From Betaproteobacteria bacterium (GTDB lineage: Bacteria > Pseudomonadota > Gammaproteobacteria > Burkholderiales > Burkholderiaceae_C): DNA of 64,000 bases. A program made the translations under genes and the position numbers. Below the pieces are notes generated by a model. The model had not been told where the DNA came from and did not search any database. It saw only the letters and a program-made list of their open reading frames with translations. Below, piece after piece: positions 46,584 to 54,608 of the stretch. Positions within the stretch are counted from its first letter, which is position 1; each line of letters opens with the position of its first letter. The stretch lies in contig JADJWD010000006.1 in the NCBI GenBank assembly GCA_016716535.1, positions 248,001-312,000 of the forward strand. The letters are read 5' to 3'.

Positions 46584-47469
46584 CTTCGAGCATCCTCGAG
46601 ACCATGTTGCGCAGCAGTTCGCGCCGGTACCAGGCACTGGCGCGCACGTCGTCGATCGGTTGCGCGTCGTCGTTGGCGGCCGCGGCGGCCGCCACGGCGA
46701 TGACATCGGCGTCGAGCACCGCGCCTTCGAGCAGCGCTTCGGCGCGGCGCGCCCGCAGCGGCGTCGGCGCGACGGCGCCGAGCGCCAGGCGCACGTCGTG
46801 CAGGCGGCCGTCGTCGCCGCGCGCCGCGACGAGCGCGATCGAGATTGCCGAGATGTCCAGCGCCTGCCGCGTGCCGGCCTTGTAGAAGCGTTCGATGCGC
46901 GCGGGTCGCCCGGTGTTCGCGATCGGCACGCGCACCGCCGTCAGCAGTTCGTCGCTCGCGCGCTGCGTGCGCCCGGGGCCGCTGAAGAACTGCGCCATCG
47001 GCACGTGCCGCGTCAGCGTGCCGCCGTCGGTGGCGAGCCGCGCCAGTTCGACCTCGGCATCGAGCGCCAACAGCGGCGTCAGCAGGTCCCCCGCTGGCGA
47101 CGCGTTGCAGAGGTTGCCGCCGATCGTCGCCGCGTTGCGCACCTGCTCGCTCGCGAACTTGCCCGCCGCGTCGACGAGCAGCGGCGCGTGCCGGCCGGTC
47201 AGCTCGTCGCGCATCAGCTGCGCCACCGTGACGAGCGCGCCGATGACGAGCGTGTCGCCTTCGACGTGCAGGCCGTCGAGGCCCTCGACGTGGCGGATGT
47301 TCAACAGCAGCCGCGCCGGGCGCAGCCGACCGGCGTGGCTTTGCGGCATCAGGTCGGTGCCGCCGGCCAGCACGATTGCGCCGCCGGGCAGGCCGAGCAC
47401 GGCCAGCGCCTGCTGCAGCCGCGTCGGTGCCAGATAACGTTCGATGCCTTCCATCGCTGCTTGCCCCAT
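46567..47469 (-). CDS. Molybdenum hydroxylase FAD-binding subunit
   Basis: FAD-containing medium subunit of 300 aa. FAD-binding motifs are VLAGGTDLMPQ and NAATIGGNLCNASPAGDLL. It lacks room for the extra 4Fe-4S insertion known in 4-hydroxybenzoyl-CoA reductase, so it resembles ordinary xanthine-dehydrogenase-type subunits that oxidise substrates. It is the first of the three hydroxylase genes, eight bases after the mutase large-subunit stop. Confidence 0.93.
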   Translation of the reverse strand: MGQAAMEGIERYLAPTRLQQALAVLGLPGGAIVLAGGTDLMPQSHAGRLRPARLLLNIRHVEGLDGLHVEGDTLVIGALVTVAQLMRDELTGRHAPLLVDAAGKFASEQVRNAATIGGNLCNASPAGDLLTPLLALDAEVELARLATDGGTLTRHVPMAQFFSGPGRTQRASDELLTAVRVPIANTGRPARIERFYKAGTRQALDISAISIALVAARGDDGRLHDVRLALGAVAPTPLRARRAEALLEGAVLDADVIAVAAAAAANDDAQPIDDVRASAWYRRELLRNMVSRMLEDVHAC

Positions 47470-47477
47470 GGCGCGCC

Positions 47478-49088
47478 TCAGAACCGCACCGGCTCGCGGT
47501 AGCGGCCGTACACCGCCACCAGTTCGGCGGTGATCTCGCCGACGCTCGCGTAGGCCTTGACGGCCTCCACCAGCGAGGGCATCACGTTGCGGCCGGCCGC
47601 TGCGTCGGCGCGCACGCGCGCCAGCGCCGCTTGCACCGCACCGGCGTCGCGCTCACGCCGCAGCCGATCGAGGCTCGCGACCTGCGCCGCCGCGTCCTCT
47701 TCCTTGTACGGATGGAACGCGACCTCGTGCTCCTCCTCCTCGATGCGGTAGCAGTTGACGCCGACCTTGCGGAAGCTGCCGGCGTCGATGGCGCGCTGCA
47801 TCGCATAGGCCTGCGCCGACACGCGCGCCTGCACGCGGCCGTCGGCCACGAGCTTGACGATGCCGCCTTCGGCGTCGACCTCGGCCATCTGCTGCTCGAT
47901 CAGCGCGCGCATCTGGTTGGTCAGCGTCTCGACGTAGAACGAGCCGCCGAGCGGATCGACCGTCTCCGCCAGGCCCATCTCCTCGATCAACAGTTGCATC
48001 GTGCGCAGCGACAGCCGCGCCGAGTACTCGGTGGGGATCGTGTACGCCTCGTCGTACGAACACAGCGCCATCGTCTGCGCGCCCGACAGCGCCGCGATCA
48101 GCGCGTAGTAGGCGCCGCGCACGATGTTCACCTCGGGCTGCTCGAAGGTGAGCCCGCCGCCGCCGCCGCCGGCGATCATGCGCAGCCACATCGAGCCCGG
48201 GTCCTTCGCGCCGTACTGCTCCTTCATGATCCGCGCCCAGAGGCTGCGGCCGGCGCGGAACTTGGCCACCTGCTCGAACAGGTTGCCGAAGATGTTGAAG
48301 TTGTAGGAGAGCCGGCCGGCGAACTCGTCGACCGGCACGCCGCGCGCGATGACCTCGTCGGCGTAGGCCTTGGCGATGCAAAACGCGTAGGCCATCTCCT
48401 GCGCCGGCGTCGCCCCGGACTCGCGGATGTGATAGCCGCACACCGACACCGGGCTGTACTTCGGCGCGTGCTCGGCGCAGTACTCGATCGTGTCGCCGAC
48501 GAGCTTGATCGACGGCTCGACCGGGAAGATCCAGGTGCCGCGGCCGATGAACTCCTTCAGGATGTCGTTCTGCGCCGTGCCGCGCAGCTTCTTCAGGTCG
48601 TAGCCGCGCTTCTCGGCCAGCGCCAGGTACATCGCGATCAGCGGCGCCGCGGCGCCGTTGATCGTCAGCGAGACGGTGATGCGGTCGAGGTCGATGCCAT
48701 CGAAGGCGGTCTCGAAGTCGGCGAGCGTGTCCACCGCCATGCCGACGCGGCCGACCTCGCCTTCGGCCATCGGGTCGTCGCTGTCCAGACCAATCTGGGT
48801 GGGCAGGTCGAAGGCGACGTTGAGCCCCGTCTGGCCGTTGGCGATGAGGTACTTGAAGCGCCGGTTCGTCTCGGCCGCGTTGCCGAAGCCCGCGTACTGC
48901 CGCATCGTCCACGGCTGCTTGCGGTACATCAGCGGGTGAATGCCGCGCGTGAACGGATACGCGCCCGGCTCGCCGAGCATCGCGAGGCCGCCGCTCGCCT
49001 GCACGTCGGCGGCGGTGTAGAGCGGTTGCACCTCGAGGCCGGACTCGTTGCGCACGGGTTTCACGGCGGCGGCAGCACGTTCGTTCAT
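47478..49088 (-). CDS. B12-dependent acyl-CoA mutase, large subunit
   Basis: Catalytic TIM-barrel subunit of a split methylmalonyl-CoA-mutase family enzyme, 536 aa. Family motifs: PWTMRQYAGFGNAAETNRRF, LPTQIGLDSDDPMAEGEVGR, GTAQNDILKEFIGRG and SVCGYHIRESGAT. Tyr65, Gln173, Arg183 and His220 align, at a constant offset of 24, with Tyr89, Gln197, Arg207 and His244 of methylmalonyl-CoA mutase. Tyr89 and Arg207 bind the substrate carboxylate. Isobutyryl- and 2-hydroxyisobutyryl-CoA mutases have replaced them. A dicarboxylate mono-CoA substrate such as (2-aminophenyl)succinyl-CoA is therefore likely. The ATG overlaps the small-subunit stop. Confidence 0.9.
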   Translation of the reverse strand: MNERAAAAVKPVRNESGLEVQPLYTAADVQASGGLAMLGEPGAYPFTRGIHPLMYRKQPWTMRQYAGFGNAAETNRRFKYLIANGQTGLNVAFDLPTQIGLDSDDPMAEGEVGRVGMAVDTLADFETAFDGIDLDRITVSLTINGAAAPLIAMYLALAEKRGYDLKKLRGTAQNDILKEFIGRGTWIFPVEPSIKLVGDTIEYCAEHAPKYSPVSVCGYHIRESGATPAQEMAYAFCIAKAYADEVIARGVPVDEFAGRLSYNFNIFGNLFEQVAKFRAGRSLWARIMKEQYGAKDPGSMWLRMIAGGGGGGLTFEQPEVNIVRGAYYALIAALSGAQTMALCSYDEAYTIPTEYSARLSLRTMQLLIEEMGLAETVDPLGGSFYVETLTNQMRALIEQQMAEVDAEGGIVKLVADGRVQARVSAQAYAMQRAIDAGSFRKVGVNCYRIEEEEHEVAFHPYKEEDAAAQVASLDRLRRERDAGAVQAALARVRADAAAGRNVMPSLVEAVKAYASVGEITAELVAVYGRYREPVRF

Positions 49089-49504
49089 TGCACGTGCTCC
49101 TTGATGAACGTGGTGATGTCGTCCAGCCGCGAGCCGGTGGGGAAGATGCCCCTGAAGCCGAGTGCACGCAGCGCCTCGTGGTCCTGCTTCGGCAGGTTGC
49201 CGCCGATCAGCCACAGCTTGTCGGTGAGGCCGGCGGCATCGAGCAGGGGCTTGAGCCGCTTGCAGAACGGCAGGTGCGAGCCGGCGAGGCTGGACAGCGC
49301 GATCACGTCCGGGTCTTCCTCGGTGGCGATACGCGCCACCATCTCGGGCGTCTGGCGCAGCCCGGTGTAGAGCACCTCGAAGCCGGCGTCCATCATCGCG
49401 CGCACAACGACCTTCGCCCCTTGGTCGTGGCCGTCGAGGCCCGGCTTGGCGAGCACGACGCGAATGCGTTTGCCGCCCGTCCCGGCGTTCATGCCCGCGC
49501 TCAT
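49085..49504 (-). CDS. B12-dependent mutase, cobalamin-binding small subunit
   Basis: Cobalamin-binding protein of 139 aa. The base-off ligand motif DxHxxG is present as GLDGHDQGAK, followed by IALSSLAGSH and LIGGNLPKQDHEAL. It pairs with the large subunit just downstream, its stop overlapping that ATG by four bases. The start at 49504 overlaps the dehydrogenase stop (ATGA); a second ATG at 49492 is possible. A separate small subunit is typical of 2-hydroxyisobutyryl- and isobutyryl-CoA-type mutases. Confidence 0.92.
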   Translation of the reverse strand: MSAGMNAGTGGKRIRVVLAKPGLDGHDQGAKVVVRAMMDAGFEVLYTGLRQTPEMVARIATEEDPDVIALSSLAGSHLPFCKRLKPLLDAAGLTDKLWLIGGNLPKQDHEALRALGFRGIFPTGSRLDDITTFIKEHVQ

Positions 49505-50661
49505 GCCGACACTTCCTTGCCGATGACGAGCTTCAGGATTTCGCTCGTGCCGCCGCCGATCAGCGTGAAGCGCACGTCGCGCAGGTAGCGCTGCACCGGG
49601 TACTCCATCGCGTAGCCGTAGCTGGCGAAGATGCGCGCCGCCTGGTCGCAGATGTGCGCCGCCGCCTCGCTGGCGTTGAGCTTGGCCATCGCCGCCTCCT
49701 TGTGGTGCGGCCGGCCGGCGCCGTGCAGCCAGGCCGCGAAGTGCACGAGGTGCGTCGCCGCCTCGAGCTCGGTGGCCATCTCGGCGAGCTTGAACTGGAT
49801 CGCCTGGAAGCGGTTGATCGCACGGCCGAACTGCCGCCGCTCGGCCGCGTAGCGCACGGCAGCGGCGAGCGCCGCGCGCGCCACGCCGAGCGCCATTGCG
49901 CCGGTGATGATGCGGATCTCGGCCAGCGTGCGGCGCAGGTGCTGCTCGCCGTCGCCCTCCTCGCGCGAGAGGCGGTGGCTCGCCGGCACGAAGCAGTTGT
50001 CGAAGGCCAGCTCCGAGGTCGGCAGCGCCCAGACGCCCATCTTCTCGATCGCGCGGCCGATGACGAGCCCCTCGAAGCGCCGCTCGACGAGGAAGATCGT
50101 CAGCTTCTGCTGCTCCTTCGGCGCGCCCGGCTCGCCGGTCTTGGCGAAGACGGTGAAGAAGTCGGCCACCGGCGCCGAGGTGACCCAGGTCTTGCGGCCG
50201 TTCAGCACGTAGCCGCCTTCGACCCTGGTGGCCTGCGTGGCGATGCCGTCGAGGTCCGAGCCGGCGTCGGGCTCGGTCATGCAGATCGCCCCGATCTTCT
50301 CGCCGCGCAGCGCGGGCTTCAGCAGCCGTTCGACGATGTCGGCGTTGCCGAGCATGTGCAGGAACTTGGTGCCCATCAGCGACTGCATTGCCGCCGCACC
50401 GGCCAGCGACATCGAGCCACGCGCCACTTCCTCCAGCGCCAGCGCGAACTCCTGCAGCCCGAGGCCGGTGCCGCCGACCTCCTGCGGGTAACGCATGCCG
50501 AAGAAGCCCAGCTGCGCGAGTTCCATGAACAGCGCGCGCGGGAACGCATGCGCCTCGTCCAGCGCCGCGGCCGCCGGCGCGATGCGCTCGTCGCAAAAGC
50601 GCGCGAACGTCTCGCGGATCGCGCGCTGGTCTTCGGTGAGTTCGAAATCCATGGCGTACAT
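49501..50661 (-). CDS. Acyl-CoA dehydrogenase
   Basis: FAD-dependent dehydrogenase of 386 aa. Motifs: MRYPQEVGGTGLGLQEFALA, ICMTEPDAGSDL, GRKTWVTSAPVADFF, YAAERRQFGRAINRFQ and the C-terminal IGGGTSEILKLVIG. The usual catalytic Glu before GTSEI is Gly here. A Glu (about 248, LAEIRIITGAMALG) sits where isovaleryl-CoA dehydrogenase keeps its base. In the proposed route it would oxidise 3-(2-aminophenyl)propionyl-CoA. ATG 50661 is used; ATG 50652 is the alternative. Three bases separate it from hyuB. Confidence 0.91.
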   Translation of the reverse strand: MYAMDFELTEDQRAIRETFARFCDERIAPAAAALDEAHAFPRALFMELAQLGFFGMRYPQEVGGTGLGLQEFALALEEVARGSMSLAGAAAMQSLMGTKFLHMLGNADIVERLLKPALRGEKIGAICMTEPDAGSDLDGIATQATRVEGGYVLNGRKTWVTSAPVADFFTVFAKTGEPGAPKEQQKLTIFLVERRFEGLVIGRAIEKMGVWALPTSELAFDNCFVPASHRLSREEGDGEQHLRRTLAEIRIITGAMALGVARAALAAAVRYAAERRQFGRAINRFQAIQFKLAEMATELEAATHLVHFAAWLHGAGRPHHKEAAMAKLNASEAAAHICDQAARIFASYGYAMEYPVQRYLRDVRFTLIGGGTSEILKLVIGKEVSA

Positions 50662-50664
50662 CGC

Positions 50665-52431
50665 TCAGTTTTCGCCGAGGTTCGCGGCGCGCAGCTCCGC
50701 GGCGCTCAGGCCGTAGTCGCGCACCGCCGCGGCGGCCGAGACGACGCCGTTGCGCACCTCGTCGAGCAGCACCTGGCGGTCGCGTTGCGCCGGGTCGCCC
50801 CAGCCGCCGCCGCCGTTGGCGACCTGGTGGTAGACGGTGCCGCGCGGCACGCCGGTGATCAAGTCCTTGTTGCGCGGCACGACCGTGCGGCCGTCGGGGT
50901 AGCGCAGCGTGATCGAGTTGAGGCCGGCGCCGCGCCCGCCGTTCAACCCGAAGGCGCCTTCGAAGTCGCCGTCGCCGAAGGTGACGAGCTGCGTGTCGTC
51001 GGAGCCGATCTCGAACACCGTCTCGACGCCGAGGCCGCCGCGCCACTGCCCGGGCCCGGCCGAGTCGGGCAGCAGCTCGTGCTTGACGAGGCGGTGCGGC
51101 GTCTGCTGCTCGAACATCTCGTAGTCCTGGTCGAGCACGCCGCCGCTCGCGTCGATCATGCCGATGTGGTCGTAGCCGTCGCAGCCCGAGAGCGCGCCCG
51201 AGCCGCCCTTCAGGCCCATGAAGCCGATGTCGACGTAGGGCTCGTTCTTCTTCGGGTCGGTGCCGGTGGTCAGCGAACACAAGAGGTTGTTCCAGCCGGC
51301 GGTGACGCGATCGGGCAGCACCGGCGCCAATGCCCGCTGGATCGCGTCGGCGTTCGGCGGGCACAGGTGGTTGCCGAACGTGGTGGCCTTCGGGTACGCG
51401 GCGTTGAGGATCGTGCCCTCGGGGATGACGATCTCGATCGGCTCGACCATGCCCTCGTTGTGCGGGATGTCGGGGTTGACCATCTGCAAGAGCGTCAGGA
51501 TCGTCGCCGAGGCGCTGGACGTGAAGGTGCCGTTGACGAAGCCGTTGGTCTGCGCGTCGGTGCGCGAGTAGTCGAAGCGGATCTTCTTGTCCTGCACTTC
51601 CACGTCGACGCGGATCGTGAACTTGCTGCCCTCGTGGCGGCCGTCGTAGTAGACGTAGCCTTCGCCGGAATACGTGCCGCTCGGGATCTTCGCGATCTCG
51701 GCTTGCATCATCCGCCGCGTCGCGTCGAAGAGCGCCTGCTTGTGCGCGCGGTAGCTGGCCGCGCCGTACTTCTTCAGCAACTCGACGAGCCGGCGCGCGC
51801 CGACTTCGCAGGCGCCCATCTCGGCCTTCATGTCGTGCTGGACGATGTCGAGCCGGATGTTCGCGAAGATCAGGTTCCACACGTCGCGGCGCAACTTGCC
51901 GCGCTCGACGATCTTCACCGCCGGGATGCGCAGCGCTTCCTGCCACACCTCGACCGCGTTCGGGTTGTAGCCGCCGCGCACGTTGCCGCCGATGTCGGCC
52001 TGGTGGCCCTTCACCGCCGTCCAGCCGACCAGCTCCCTTTCGAAGAACACCGGCTTGAACGCCGCCACGTCGTTGTTCTGGTTGCCCAGCGAGAAGACGT
52101 CGTTGTGGAAGAAGACGTCGCCTTCGTGGATGTCGCCGTCGAAGGTCTTGCGGATGTGCTTGCACACCGGCGCCAGCGAGAACGCGAGGATCGGCAGGTT
52201 CTCGGTCTGCTCGAGCATGCGGCCTTCGGCGTCGTACAGGCCCGTGACGTAGTCCTTCGCCTCGCACAGGATCGGGCTGCGCGTCGTGCGCTCGACCGAG
52301 ATGCTCATCTCGTCGGTGATGGCGCGGAAGGTGCGCGCGTAGACCGACAGCAGGATCGGGTCGATGGGCGTCGCGCCTTCGGTGCTGCTGTCGATCGTGC
52401 CGATGCCGGCCTTGTCGCTGATGTCGTTCAT
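50665..52431 (-). CDS. Hydantoinase B / oxoprolinase-type subunit
   Basis: HyuB-family subunit of 588 aa. It begins DPILLSVYARTFRAITDEMS with VERTTRSPILCEAKDY. Middle motifs are GHQADIGGNVRGGYNPNA and FDYSRTDAQTNGFVNGTFTS, with a C-terminal NGGGGWGDPAQRD. It forms an ATP-dependent amidohydrolase or carboxylase with HyuA. In this operon the best fit is ATP-driven opening of the lactam of 2-oxoindoleacetate to (2-aminophenyl)succinate. Its start overlaps the hyuA stop by four bases. Confidence 0.9.
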   Translation of the reverse strand: MNDISDKAGIGTIDSSTEGATPIDPILLSVYARTFRAITDEMSISVERTTRSPILCEAKDYVTGLYDAEGRMLEQTENLPILAFSLAPVCKHIRKTFDGDIHEGDVFFHNDVFSLGNQNNDVAAFKPVFFERELVGWTAVKGHQADIGGNVRGGYNPNAVEVWQEALRIPAVKIVERGKLRRDVWNLIFANIRLDIVQHDMKAEMGACEVGARRLVELLKKYGAASYRAHKQALFDATRRMMQAEIAKIPSGTYSGEGYVYYDGRHEGSKFTIRVDVEVQDKKIRFDYSRTDAQTNGFVNGTFTSSASATILTLLQMVNPDIPHNEGMVEPIEIVIPEGTILNAAYPKATTFGNHLCPPNADAIQRALAPVLPDRVTAGWNNLLCSLTTGTDPKKNEPYVDIGFMGLKGGSGALSGCDGYDHIGMIDASGGVLDQDYEMFEQQTPHRLVKHELLPDSAGPGQWRGGLGVETVFEIGSDDTQLVTFGDGDFEGAFGLNGGRGAGLNSITLRYPDGRTVVPRNKDLITGVPRGTVYHQVANGGGGWGDPAQRDRQVLLDEVRNGVVSAAAAVRDYGLSAAELRAANLGEN

Positions 52432-54608
52432 CGTCCTGCTCCCGCCAGTCCCACCTGAACGCGTGCGCTTTCCGTTTGCCGCTCGCGCCGCGTCGTGGCG
52501 GCGCCGCGCCCCCTGGCCTTCAGCACGAACGATCCCAGCTCGTCGACGGCGCAGTCGTAGCCGTCGCTGACGAAGATCGCTGTCGTGCTCTGCTCGATCA
52601 GCGCCGGGCCGGCGACGTGGTGGCCGCAGCGCATGCGGTGGCCGTCGTAGACGCTGACCTCGCCGAAGGCGTCGCGCTCGGGGATGTAGACGCGGCGCCG
52701 GCGACCGCCGTTCTTCAACGCCGCGCTCGCGTCGGGCGCGGTGGCCACTTCGCGGCGCAGCGCCGGCCGCTCGGTGGCGCCGATCGCCTGCAGCCGCACG
52801 TTGATGATTTCCACCGGGCTACCCTCGGCCTCGAGCGTGTAGCCGAAGAGGCGCTGGTGCTCGTCGTGGAAGGCGCGGGCGATCGCGCTGGCGTCGCGGC
52901 GCTCGATCACTTCCAATGGCACCTCGACCGAGACCTCGTGGTACTGCTTGGCGTAGCGGCAATCCAGGCGCAGCTCGAAGCGCCGCGCCGCCGGCGCGAT
53001 GCGCTCCTCTTCGAGCTGGCGTGTGCCAGCGGCCGCCATCTCGCCGACGCACGCGGCCAGGCGCGGCCAGTCGAGCGCATGGAGCCGCGCAACGAAGGTG
53101 CGCACGAAGTCGTGCCGCAGCTCGCCCATCAGCATGCCGAAGGCGCACAGCACCGACGCCTCGCGCGGCACGACCTGCAGCGGAATGCCGAGCTCGCTGC
53201 AGATCAGGCAGCCGTGGATCGGGCCGGCGCCGCCGCCGGGGATCAGCGGGAACTCGCGCGGGTCGAAGCCGCGCTTGATCGTCACCTCGCGCACGCCTTG
53301 CGCCATGTTGTTGCAGGCGACGCGGTACATGCCGGCAGCGGCACGTTCGATGCTCATGCCCATCGGCCGCGCGATGTGCTCTTCGATCGCGCGGCGCGCT
53401 GCGGCCACGTCGAGCTTCATGCGGCCGCCGGCAAAGTAGTCCGGGTCGAGGTAGCCGAGCACGACGTTGGCGTCGGTCGTCGTCGGCAGCCGGCCGCCGC
53501 GGCCGTAGCAGGCGGGGCCCGGGTCGGCGCCGGCGCTCATCGGGCCCATGCGCAGGAGGCCGCCCTCGTCGAGCCAGCCGATCGAGCCGCCGCCGGCGCC
53601 GATGGTGTGGATGTCGAGCATCGGCAGCGCGATGCGGTGGCGCGCGATCTGGCCGTCGTTGCGCACCATCGGCGCGCCGACCGCGACCGAGGCCTCGAAG
53701 CTGGTGCCGCCCATGTCGGTGGTGATGCAGCGGTCGTGGCCGTGCGCGGCGACGTAGAAGAGGCCCGCGCCCGGCCCGCCGGCCGGCCCCGACAGCAGCG
53801 TCAGCGCCGCCTTCTCGCGCGCCGCCTGCGGCGTGATGACGCCGCCGTTGCTCTGCATCACGAGCAGCAGCCCGCCGAAGCCCGCCTGCGCGAGGCGGCC
53901 GACGAGTTGGTCGAGGTAGTGGCCGAGCTTCGGGCCGACGTAGGCGTTCAGCGCCGTCGTGCTCAGCCGGTCGTAGAAGCGGATCGACGGCAGCACCTCG
54001 GTGGAGACCGAAAGATAGACCTCGGGCCACTCGGCGCGCACGAGCGCGGCCACCGCCTGCTCGTGCGCCGGGTTGGCGAACGAGTTCATGAAGCACACGG
54101 CCACGGCCTGCACGCCCTGGCCACGCCAGGCGGTGAGGGCCTCGCGCACCGCGTCGAGATCCAGCGGCTCGATCTCCTGGCCGTCGCGGTCGATGCGCCC
54201 GCCGATGCCGACGCGCCGCGCGCGTGGCACGAGCGGCTTCACGTTGACGTAGCGGTTGTTGTATTGCTCCTCGCGGATGCCGCGGCGCATCTCCAGCGCG
54301 TCGCGCACGCCGGTGGTCGTCAGCAGGCCGCAGACCGCGCCGGTGGAGGTGAGCGTCGCGTTCGTGGCCACCGTCGTGCCGTGCACGATGGTGTCGATCG
54401 AGCCGAGGAAGTCCGCCAGCGCCATCGGCGGCTCGAGCGCGGCGGCCAGCTGCGCCAACCCCTCGACGACGGCGATCGACGGGTCGGCCGGCGTCGACAG
54501 CGTCTTGTGGATCAGCGGCGGCTCGCCGGCGCGCGCGAGCACGAAGTCGGTGAAGGTGCCGCCGACATCGATGCCGAGCTTGGCGGCCTTGGTTGCTGTT
54601 GTGTTCAT
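52428..54608 (-). CDS. Hydantoinase A / oxoprolinase-type ATPase subunit
   Basis: HyuA-family subunit of 726 aa with the actin-like ATPase fold. Signature motifs are LGIDVGGTFTDFVLARAGEP, IDTIVHGTTVATNATL, LSGPAGGPGAGLFYV and ITTDMGGTSFEASV. It activates an amide or keto oxygen by phosphorylation while HyuB completes the reaction. The same family includes acetone and acetophenone carboxylases, so a carboxylase role is the main alternative. No small acetone-carboxylase gamma subunit is present. The gene overlaps the upstream ligase stop by four bases. Confidence 0.91.
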   Translation of the reverse strand: MNTTATKAAKLGIDVGGTFTDFVLARAGEPPLIHKTLSTPADPSIAVVEGLAQLAAALEPPMALADFLGSIDTIVHGTTVATNATLTSTGAVCGLLTTTGVRDALEMRRGIREEQYNNRYVNVKPLVPRARRVGIGGRIDRDGQEIEPLDLDAVREALTAWRGQGVQAVAVCFMNSFANPAHEQAVAALVRAEWPEVYLSVSTEVLPSIRFYDRLSTTALNAYVGPKLGHYLDQLVGRLAQAGFGGLLLVMQSNGGVITPQAAREKAALTLLSGPAGGPGAGLFYVAAHGHDRCITTDMGGTSFEASVAVGAPMVRNDGQIARHRIALPMLDIHTIGAGGGSIGWLDEGGLLRMGPMSAGADPGPACYGRGGRLPTTTDANVVLGYLDPDYFAGGRMKLDVAAARRAIEEHIARPMGMSIERAAAGMYRVACNNMAQGVREVTIKRGFDPREFPLIPGGGAGPIHGCLICSELGIPLQVVPREASVLCAFGMLMGELRHDFVRTFVARLHALDWPRLAACVGEMAAAGTRQLEEERIAPAARRFELRLDCRYAKQYHEVSVEVPLEVIERRDASAIARAFHDEHQRLFGYTLEAEGSPVEIINVRLQAIGATERPALRREVATAPDASAALKNGGRRRRVYIPERDAFGEVSVYDGHRMRCGHHVAGPALIEQSTTAIFVSDGYDCAVDELGSFVLKARGRGAATTRRERQTESARVQVGLAGAGR

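Noticed and set aside
47478..49504. 2-Hydroxyisobutyryl-CoA mutase (split subunits, related host group)
   Set aside because: The positions equal to Tyr89 and Arg207 of methylmalonyl-CoA mutase are kept, while that enzyme has changed them.
50665..54608. HyuA/HyuB as a plain hydantoin-degrading enzyme
   Set aside because: No hydantoin racemase or carbamoylase is present; the mutase, hydroxylase and CoA enzymes in the operon fit lactam opening in indoleacetate breakdown better.
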